Part shown: one piece after another, positions 24,939-35,400 of the stretch | Position numbering within the stretch: position 1 is the stretch's first letter | How the letters are laid out: each line of letters opens with the position of its first letter | Assembly (NCBI RefSeq): GCF_000259275.1 | Contig: NC_017735.1 | Coordinates: 1,736,001 to 1,800,000, forward strand | Origin: Helicobacter cetorum MIT 99-5656 | Lineage (GTDB): Bacteria > Campylobacterota > Campylobacteria > Campylobacterales > Helicobacteraceae | Direction: 5' to 3' | Length of the DNA stretch: 64,000 nt | Position numbers and translations under genes: made by a program | Notes under the pieces: model-generated | What the model was told of the DNA's origin: nothing | The model's database searches: none | The model's input: only the letters and a program-made list of their open reading frames with translations

Positions 24939-24958
24939 CCCAAACTTTCTAAACTTTC

Positions 24959-26257
24959 TTATTCAATCTTTAATTTAGAGCTATTACTAGCACTGCTAGA
25001 AGTGCTTTGAGCTTTAGAATTAGGGAAACCATATTGATTAAGGCTCGCTTGATAGGCTTGGCTCAATTGATTGTTTAATCTCTGCATTTGAACACTTTGC
25101 TCTGTTACAGGCTTAACATTATTCACATAGCCATGATTTTCTTGATAATCTCTAGCTAACATGCTAGAAATTAAGCTCATCGTTTCATTTAAAAAAGTGA
25201 GATTGCTTGCAATGTCCTTGATATAGTCAATCGTTAGCATTTCAAATTTTTGTTTCATATTGGCATAGACTTGAGCTTGTTTCGTTTTATCTGTGCCTGC
25301 CTTTTGAAGCTCTTTGGCTAATTCGCCTTTATAATTAAGCAATTCATTGTTTAATTGCTCTGTGATGTATTTCATAGGATAGCAAGTAGTTTGTCCTTTT
25401 TCACTGGTTATTTTTTTACAAAACTTGCCTTGATATTTCATATCCTCTACGCCTAAGCTTTCTAACTGCTGGATTTGTCTGTTGATTAAAGGCGCACTTC
25501 TTGCAAAAAGTTCGGCTTGGATATTAGCCTCTAATTGAGCAGAAAGCTTTTCTTGAACGGCTTTATATTGTTGGTAAGCTTGCAAATCATTGTTTAAAAG
25601 AGCGGTCTTGGCTTGGATTTCTTGCTCTCTAATTTGCAAGGCTAATTGTTGGTTCTTATTTTGTTTGCAAATCTCTAAGGCATACGCCCTCCCACTTAAA
25701 GTCCCCATCATGCTATCAGTTTGGCTCGTTAGATTATAAGACAAACTATCCGCAAAATTTCTCGCACTTTTAAAGACTGCGGTGTTTTGCTTACCTGTTT
25801 TAACAAAGGGCAAATTCTTAGCCTTAGCCACAACCTTAGAATAATCTAACCAAGGGCATTGACTAGCTAAATACCTGCCTTGTAAGACTTGTTTCGCATT
25901 GTATTGAGATACATTCTCTTTAATGTTCTCGGCGTTTTGTTGCATATTTTCCAAGATATATTTGGTGTTTTCAATCACTTGCATGGGATTTGCGATATTG
26001 ATAGCACTCCCACTCAAAAAGGATTGGGTTTGATTTAATACGCTATTAACCTTATCAAGCTGATTGATAGTGGCTTGGGCTTTTTCAATCATAGTGGTGT
26101 ATTTTTTAATCATCGTTGTGCCTTGGTCAATTCTTTTAGCCATGCTTGTTAGCATTTGTGCTAGTTTGACATTAGATGTGGGATTCTCCACTAAAGTAAC
26201 CCCCAAAGCATTGGCAACACTCATAGAAAGACAAGAAAAAAGAATTAATTTTTTCAT
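24959..26257 (-). CDS. TrbJ/VirB5-like conjugation protein, exported
   Basis: The 432-residue product from the ATG at 26257 begins with a signal peptide (MKKLILFSCLSMSVANALG) and is then almost entirely helical, with repeated Gln/Asn/Lys-rich segments (KRIDQGTTMIKKYTTMIEKA; AQATINQLDKVNSVLNQTQ). This is the layout of TrbJ/VirB5 minor pilus or channel proteins. Pairs of cysteines (QCPWLD; EICKQN; FCKKI; TCYPM) suggest disulfides. AAAGGA with 8-base spacing selects 26257 over the earlier in-frame ATG at 26335. The C-terminus is a Ser-rich tail. It is the only channel-like component in the window besides the coupling protein. Confidence 0.7.
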   Translation of the reverse strand: MKKLILFSCLSMSVANALGVTLVENPTSNVKLAQMLTSMAKRIDQGTTMIKKYTTMIEKAQATINQLDKVNSVLNQTQSFLSGSAINIANPMQVIENTKYILENMQQNAENIKENVSQYNAKQVLQGRYLASQCPWLDYSKVVAKAKNLPFVKTGKQNTAVFKSARNFADSLSYNLTSQTDSMMGTLSGRAYALEICKQNKNQQLALQIREQEIQAKTALLNNDLQAYQQYKAVQEKLSAQLEANIQAELFARSAPLINRQIQQLESLGVEDMKYQGKFCKKITSEKGQTTCYPMKYITEQLNNELLNYKGELAKELQKAGTDKTKQAQVYANMKQKFEMLTIDYIKDIASNLTFLNETMSLISSMLARDYQENHGYVNNVKPVTEQSVQMQRLNNQLSQAYQASLNQYGFPNSKAQSTSSSASNSSKLKIE

Positions 26258-26378
26258 AGCATTAGTCCTTTCACTAGATTTTCCTTGCATAAAGTTTAAC
26301 CTAATTAACTTTTTTAAACAAGACCCATAAACCAAACGCTACAACCCCCTAAATTACGAGCTTACAGAAGATAGATTA

Positions 26379-26394
26379 TGGGGCTTGTTTAAAT
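26379..26394 (+). repeat. Left copy of a 16-bp direct repeat flanking the giant gene
   Basis: TGGGGCTTGTTTAAAT, identical at 15 of 16 positions to 36990-37005. It lies in the leader of the giant gene. Confidence 0.5.
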
Positions 26395-26447
26395 TTCAAA
26401 AAATCCTAAAATATTTAAGGACTATTTTAAAGACTAAGGATATGGTA

Positions 26448-29400
26448 ATGGCTTACAAACCCAGCAAAAAGAAGTTAAAAGAATTAAGGGAGCAACCTAA
26501 TTTATTCAGCATTTTAGATGATGGCGATGTCATCAACACTAGCCCCTACAAACAAGAAATTACCAACACTACACTAGAGCCAACCATAGAATTAGAAAAT
26601 GGGCTTAAAAGTCAAGAACTTGCTTTAGAGAGCCAACAAGAGCCACTTAATTATCAAGTGAAATTTAAAAGCAACACACTAAGCATGATTTCTAGAAAAC
26701 CTATTGAATGGGCAGAATATCTAAGCTATGAACAACGCCAATATAATGACAACAGCACAGAAGAGGTTAATTTCTTTGCTAATGGTGAAATAAAAGACAG
26801 CTCACGCTACCATGAAATCAATAATGAGGGGTTTAAAAAGCGTATAACCAAAGAATACAAACTTATCAATACAGAAACTAATCAACCACTTAATCCTAAA
26901 GAAACTGAAAGACTAACCTATACAAACAGCTTAGAGCAATTAAAAGAACAAGGTTTAGAAATAGAGCTAACCCACCACTATGAAACACACAAGAAAGTCT
27001 TAGAAAATGGCAATGAAATCACTAGAGAATACAACCACCTTAAAGACATTTACAAAGAAGTAGAAAGAACAAGTAATTATAAAATAGTCAAAGAAATTGT
27101 TGCACCAATGTCCAGTGCGGAGTATTTTAAACTCTATAATAGAATGCTTTTTGAAAGTGAAAAAAGTGTCAGCCTGAATGAAAAAATTCAGGCTAAGGAG
27201 AGCAATGGGCTTGAAAATTCTAGCACAATTTTAAACAAAGAATACAAAAATAACCACCAAGAAATTACAGAACTAAACCACTCTATTGAAAACCCCACAA
27301 AAGAACAAAACACTACGAACAATAACACAGCATTGAATAATGCTAATACCACCCTATCTACCAATCTTTTTAATGGTTTAGAGATTTTTGGGATTATTAA
27401 ACAAGAATTACAAAAGGCAAAAGAAACCTACCAACAAACTGAGCTTTCTAAGCGTAAGTCAATCAATATAATGCCTTTTGTTTATCAAACAAGCCTTTAC
27501 AAAACCACCCAAGACATCAACTACATAAGGAGTTCTTTTAGTTTAGAGGGTGATATGGTTGGCATTATTAAAAAAACCCTAGAACACTACATTATGAATG
27601 AAAGCATGTCTTTAGAGCATGTAGAGAGTGCGTTAAACAAAGTCGCTAATACCCTAGAAAAGATAGACCAAAATACCAAAGATTTAAGATTTAGCGAACT
27701 CAATGATATTCAAAAAGAGGCTTATGAAAATGTAGGAAGTGAACTTAGGGTTTTTAATAACATTTTTGATTTATTCCCTGATGAAACTTTAAATCAGTTT
27801 GTTAATGATAAGGTTAAGCCCAATGATACGCTTATGGATATTGTTTATAGTGTCCAAGAAAGAGCAAGAGAAAACTACCAACTAACCCTAGATAACGCTA
27901 ACACAAATAACTTAGCCTATCAAATTGTCTTTAATGCCCTTAAAGACCACGAGCTAACTATCAACACCCTAAAATCAATGCAAGAAAATATCACACCTTA
28001 TCTTAATAGCGATGGGTCATATAATAATAGCCGTAACAATCGAAGAAATCTCAACACTAGAACAAGAAACCACTTTGATAAGATGGGCTTTAATATTGAA
28101 AAAGAAGTCATAGATAGCATGTTTGATGAATTAAGCGATAAGCTTGGCAATCATTTAAAAACTGAGATTGATAAAGTATTTTCTTACGAGTTAAACAACC
28201 AACAAGAATTGCCTACAAAGAAGTTAGAACAAAATGAAACCACAAATAACGAAGTCAGTAACTCTTTAACTCCCACTCCCCCAAATCCTATGATAAATGA
28301 GATTAAAACAGCTATTGAAGAATTAGAGCAAGTAGAAAAAGAATTTTACAGCGTTGATTATAAAGCACAAGCAGATGCTCTTTATAAGGAAATGTTTGAG
28401 AACTCCCAAGATTTAAATACATTCCAACTCACAGAAATGGCTAAAGACATTCAAAACGCTAAAAATAACTTACTAAAACAAGAGCAACAAAAACAAGAGA
28501 TTGCTAAACTCAAAGAGCATTACCATAAGAGCTTAGAAAAACTACAAACTAGAGATAGTCTTTCTATACTCAATAACCCTAGCGATACAATGAAAGAATT
28601 TTTGGCTAAAGAGTTAGGCACACCTTCTACAAGCAATGAGTTTGTTAAAAATTTAGAAAGTTTGTTATGGGATATTGATATTTGCAAGCGTAATTTTAAT
28701 AGTCTTTTAATAGACAGAAATACTTTAAGAGATGAAAGCTTGCTAAGACCTTTAAAAGCTAAAGCAAGTGCTTTAAACAATCCTTTTTTAAATCATTTCT
28801 ATGAAATCAATTTTGATGTAATGGGGGCTGATAATCTCAACCCAGCTACCCCTAAAGACATCATAACCATTCCTACCATGCAAGAATGGTATGAGTTTAA
28901 AAATGCCGTGCGTTTGAATGGGGCTTATCAGCCAAGCCTAGAAACTAAGATAGACCAACTAGAAACGCTTATGCGAGAGTTTTGTATTAAGTTTTACAAA
29001 GAGTTTAGCATAGATTTAATCAATTTAAATAATCCGTTAAACCAGCCATTTAAAATGGTTAAAACCCCCTTAGAGCAATTACAAGATTTAATCAACAATG
29101 AGCCAAACAAAGAAGCTTTAAAAGAAGAACTTACCCAAAAGCTTAATGCCATTATTTCTAATGACTTCATTATCAACACTTTTAAGAGAAATATAGACAT
29201 TACTAATATGGCGTTAGACAGCTTTAAAAAAGATATGAGTAGAGATTTTAAAAATCTCTACTATGATAACAAGGAATTTAACGCCTTAATTGCACAAAGT
29301 CTTAGTGTCATTGTGGGGGATTTGATTACAGCTAATAGCCTTATGGATAATAAAACTATTGACAATACAATAGAATTAGATAACACTAGCAATAATACAA

Positions 29401-32400
29401 TAGAGCCTAATGAAACTATTAGAAACAATATTACTCAAAATAATGATAATAATAATCCAAGTTTAAGTATTGCTAGTTTAGAATTAGAACAACAAAATTT
29501 AGGAGAGCAAAATGCAAACAACAATGATGCAAGGATTGAGCGAGATGGAACAGAAGTTCATAGAGACTTACATACCATACGCATACCCAGAGAGGCGCAA
29601 GAACGCACTCAAAAGGAAATGGGCGAACGCATTCAAGAGGAGATATCCAGACAAAACTTTCAAGACAAAGACCTTGCCCTACATAATGAGCCTAGAGAAA
29701 CAACAAGCAAAGGAGTTCTTCAGCCTAGCGACACAAGACTTGTTTCTAGGGGAACACCCCTTAGAGAGCATGGGGAGCATGACTTTTTATCTAGTGGAGG
29801 TGATAGAGTATCAACAAGAAGAGCAGAGACTAGCAGAAGAGAAGAAACAAGCGGACATCAAAATGATGTTAGAGGCAGAGAAACAGGGAATTTATCCCAA
29901 GATGAGAGAAGAACACCACCCTTATCGCAACAAGAACCTAATCAATCAAGTCAATGGAACGATATGGTATCTCATGGGGCAGATGACAGAACACAGGAAC
30001 TTGGACTATTACGCTTATCTAATCCTAGAGAGATGGGCGCATTACTTCAAAAAGACAATGAAATCAATGGAGGACGAAGTTCTGGGGTCTATATCAACAG
30101 CGATAGAGGAACAAACCAAGATGGAGCTAGAAGTCCTAGACAGCATGCAATCTCAAATCAAGAGAGCGCAAGGGATGACAGATATGGAGTTACTCAAAGA
30201 GGCTCAAATCAATCAGTATCATTACCTATTAAGGAGCGAAATTACGCAGAGCCAAGCGTGGAAAGAGGATTGGATAGCGCTAGAGAAAGCTGGCATAAAG
30301 AAACAAGACTTCAAGCAAATTTAGACAACCTACAAGGCTTACTCCATTCTATTAAAAATAACACCATAGCCAGTGAGCCTGACTTTAGAGACAGGCTCTT
30401 AAAGGCTATTAAAAATAACGAGCCTTTAAAAGACAGCCTTGTAGGGCAACAACTTCTTAAAGACCCTACTACTAAAGTCTTTTATGATAAATTCAACCTA
30501 AAAATTAGCACTAATAAACTTTTAGAGATTTTAGAAAACCGCATAGAAAAATCTATTGAAGTAACGACTGAAAGCTTGAATTTCAATGAAGTAGAATTAA
30601 ACGCATTAGAAAGGTTGCAGAATGCTGAAAATACTCTTAAAAACAATACAGAGTTAAATGATACGCAAGAAAACAATACTACAGATAATAGTTTAGAGCT
30701 AAATAACACTAATTCTAACAATCATACTAACAATAAAACGGAATTAAATAATGCTAATTCTAATAACACAACAGAATTAAACACCAAAGAAAACAACCAA
30801 ACGCAAAATAACCCCATAGAACAATCTAGCACTCCGCAAAACAAACTACAAGAACAAGAAACCTCTAATCTTACACAAGAGCTAAACGCCCAAGAACTCT
30901 CACAAACTAGCACCCCACAACAAGAGCTAGTTACACAACAAGTCCAAGAAAATCCTAAACTTGATTTTAAACCTAGCGAAGAAATTTTGATTAAAGGCAA
31001 GGTTAACCGCTATAAGGCTAATATCAAAGCTATTGAGCTTTTAAAAGAATTACAAACTAGAGAAAAAGCCTTGCAAGGCATCAACGACAATTTGCATTAC
31101 TACGCCACTAAAGAAGAACAAGAAATTCTAGCAAAGTTTAGTGGCTGGGGCGGACTTGAGAGCTACTTTAAACAATCAAGCCCTAATGAATACCAAGAAT
31201 TAAAAACGCTTTTAACTAGACAAGAATTTGATAGAGCGTTTTTAAGCACAAGAGATGCTTACTACACCCCTAAATTAGTGATTGATAGCATTTATGTTGG
31301 TTTAGAGCAATTAGGGTTTAACAACGATGAGAATAAAAAAGAAATCTTTGAACCTAGTCTTGGGACAGGCAAATTTTTAGCCTATGCGCCAAATAATAAG
31401 AATTATCACTTTGTAGGCGCAGAATTAGACCCCATTAGTGCGAGTATTTCTAAGTTTCTTTATCCTAATCAGAGAATAGAAAACAAAGCCTTACAAAACT
31501 ATAACTTTTACCAAGACTATGATGCCTTTATTGGCAACCCCCCTTATGGACAGCATAAGATTCATAGCTCTAATGACACCGAGTTAAGTGGGGAAAGTAT
31601 CCATAATTATTTCTTAGGTAAAGCCATTAAGGAATTAAAAGAGGATGGCATAGGGGCGTTTGTAGTGAGTTCTTGGTTTATGGATAGCAAAAATTCTAGC
31701 ATAAGAGAGCATATCGCACAAAATGCCACTTTTTTAGGTGCAATCAGACTGCCTAATAGCGTGTTTAAAGGCACAGGTGCAGAAGTAACCAGCGATATTG
31801 TGTTTTTTAAAAAGGGGGTCAATAAAGAAATCCATCAAGATTTTACTCACTCTAAGCTTTATTATGAAGACTTGATTAAAGCCTTAAATAACTATCACAC
31901 AGATTTGATAGAAACTTTACAAGAAAATAAATTTGATGATTTGATTGATAGGGCTAAACTCGCTGTTGTTAATGCTATCGCTCATCATTTCCATTTAAAG
32001 CCTATCAAGGAAGAAGAAAGCTCCTATAACATTGAAGATACTTCTAGCTTTGGTTATAGCAAAGAAGACTACCAAATTATTAAAGATTTCATTGATAAAG
32101 TCGGCGAGAATAAGATTGATTTAAACGAGCAAACCCTTAATGAATACTTTGCTAACAATCCACAAAACATTCTAGGTAATCTCAGCTTAGAAAAAACTCG
32201 TTATAGCTCTAATGAGACAGGCGAACAGATTTACAAACACGAATTACAGGTCATAGAAGATAAAAGCCTAGATTTAGAAAAAGCTATTAATAAGCTCATT
32301 GAAAACTTGCCTAAGAATGTCTATGCTTACCATAAGCCTAAGATTAAAACCAATGCTTTAATCATTGATAGAAACGATGAACGCTATAAAGAAGTCTCAA

Positions 32401-35400
32401 ATCTAGTTAAAGGCTTAGAAGTGGGCGAATTAGTCTATTTTGATAAACGCTATTACAAACTAGAACAAAACAATGAAAACGCTATTTTTTTAGCCCCCAC
32501 TAAAATTGCTGGCAAAACCCAAGAAAAAAGGATTGCGGAGTATTTAAAATTAAAAGTTGCTTTAAATGATTTAACAAGTGCCGAATTAAACCCCCTAAGC
32601 TCTGATTTAGAGCTAGAAAGTAAGAGAACTAAACTCAATCTTGTTTATGAGGGGTTTGTTAAACAATTTGGCTATCTCAATGAAAATAGAAACCGCAAAG
32701 ACATTAGACAAGACTTGTATGGAGCTAAAGTCTTAGGGCTAGAAAGAGACTTTGAAAAAGAAATCACGCCTAAGTCTGCTAAAGCTCAAAACATTTCCCC
32801 TAGACAACCTAGTGCTAAAAAGGCTCAAATCTTTTTTGAAAGGACTTTAAACCCTAAAAAAGAATTTTCTATCACTAATGCTAAAGAGGCTTTGATAGCG
32901 AGCTTAAACCAAAAAGGCAGACTAGACTTACATTTCATAAGAGATAATTTCAAGTCTCAAAGCTTAGAGACTACGATTAAAGAACTCTTAGAGCAAAAGC
33001 TTATCTATAAAGACCATAGCGATAATGGCGACTACATTCTAGCCAATGATTATCTAAGCGGTAATGTCAAAAGAAAGCTCAAAGAAGTTAAAGAGGCAGT
33101 AGCTCAAGGCATAGATGGACTAGAAGATAATTTAAAAGACTTAGAACTCATTATCCCTAAAGATTTAAAGGCTACTGAGATTATGGCTAATATCAATAGT
33201 CCTTGGATACCTACCAAGTATTTAGAAGAGTTTTTAGTAGAACTAAGCGCTAATCATTACAAAAAGCAATATGGCTATACAATGAATGACGCTCAAATAG
33301 AAAACATAAAAAAAGACATTAACATCTATCATTCTCAAGGGGCTTTTAGAGTAGCAGTAAATGGATTACATAATGGATTAAATGAACTCTTTGGCATAAG
33401 AGATAAAGTCCATACTTCTTATTATAAAGTGCCTTTTAGTCATCTATTAGCTAAGGTCTTAAACAATAAGGATTTGAGCGTTAAATACGAAAAGCCCCAT
33501 CCTACAGAGCCTAAAAAGACCATTCAAGTAACCGATGAAGAATTAAGCAATGTTGCTAGAAGCAAGGCAGAAGAATTAAAAGAAGCCTTTAAAGATTGGA
33601 TTTATAAAGATTATGAGCGCCGAACCCATTTAGAAAAAATCTATAATGACACCTTTAATAACTCGGTTCTAAAAACCTATGATGGCTCTAATTTGGAATT
33701 AGAGGGCTTTAATACTAACATTACCTTAAGACCACACCAAAAGAACGCTATTTTTAGAACCATCCAAGATAGAGTTGTGTGTTTAGACCATCAAGTCGGA
33801 GCTGGTAAAACCTTATGTGCGATTAGTGCTTGTATGGAGCAAAAACGCATGGGGTTAGTCAATAAAACTCTCATTGCTGTGCCAAACCACTTGACTAAAC
33901 AATGGGGTGATGAGTTTTATAGAGCCTATCCTAATGCCAATGTCTTAGTGGTAGATAGCAAAGACATTACAGAAAATGAAAGAGAGCTTTTATACAATCA
34001 AATCGCTAATAACAATTATGATGCAGTCATTATCGCTCATAGTCATTTAAACTTACTTTCAAATCCTATAGAAATTGTTGAAGAGATGAGACAAGAGGAA
34101 TTAGACAACGCTTATGAAATTTTTGAAAGATTAGAAAACGAATATCTTGCTGACAAAAAGAGCAGAAAAAAGCCTAGCGAAAAAGCCTTTAAAAATAAGA
34201 TTGATAGGATTAATAAAAAATACGATGAAATCATTAAAAAACAAGGCTCTCACATTGACATTAGCCAAATGGGGATTGATAACTTGATTGTTGATGAGGC
34301 GCATTTGTTTAAAAACCTAGCCTTTGAAACTTCTATGGAAAAAATAGCTGGGCTTGGTAATCAACAAGGAAGTAATCGTGCTAGAGACTTATTCATTAAA
34401 ACTCGCTACTTGCATAAAAACAATAAAAAGATGATGTTTTTAACCGGCACACCCATTGCTAATTCACTCAGTGAAATGTATCACTTGCAACGCTATTTAA
34501 CCCCTGAGATTTTAAAAGAAAGGGGCTTAGAATACTTTGATGACTGGGCTAAGACTTATGGGGAAGTGGTGAGTGATTTTGAGCTGGATACTTCAGCTCA
34601 AAACTATAAAATGGTCAATCGTTTCTCTAAATTTAATGATGTACAAGGTTTAAGCACAATGTATAGGCAATTTGCTGATATTGTTAGTAACGATGATATT
34701 TTAAAGCATAACCCACACTTTGTGCCTAAAGTCTATGGGGGTAAACCTATCAATGTGGTTGTGCCTAGAAGTGAAGAAGTTGCAGAGTATATTGGCATAG
34801 CTGATGAAAATGGCAAATATAACGAAGGCTCAATCATTGATAGAATGCAAAAATGCGAGGGCAAGAAAAACAAAAAAGGCGAAGATAATATCCTTTCATG
34901 CACCACAGACGCACGAAAAGTGGCTTTAGATTATCGTTTGATTGACCCAAGTGCTGAAGTAGAAAAAGAGTTTTCTAAAAGCTATGCAATGGCAGAGAAT
35001 ATCTATCAAAACTACATAGAAACTAACGCAGTCAAAGGCACACAACTTGCTTTTATAGGACTATCCACCCCTAAAGTGCATTCTCAAAAGGTTAGTTTAG
35101 AGGAAGTGGAAAACACTAACGAACTAGAAAACAAAAAGGCTATAGATGACACTCAAGAACTACTAGAAAGCCTTTCACAATATGATGAAAATGGAAAACT
35201 CATTACTCCTAACAAGAAAGAGTTAGAAAATGAGCTTGATGAGAAAAAGGCTAAGAGCGTTGATCTAGATGAAGAACTAGCTAAGAATTGTAAGTTTGAT
35301 GTCTATAGCGATGTCTTAAGACGCTTAATCAATTTGGGAATACCCCAAAATGAAATCGCCTTTATCCATGATGCAAAAAGTGAAGAACAAAAGCAAGACT

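Noticed and set aside
24833-24940. AapA/IsoA-type toxin-antitoxin RNA pair
   Set aside because: The size and hairpins are similar to the antitoxin RNA, but no short hydrophobic peptide ORF was found on the opposite strand, so only a generic small-RNA candidate is reported.
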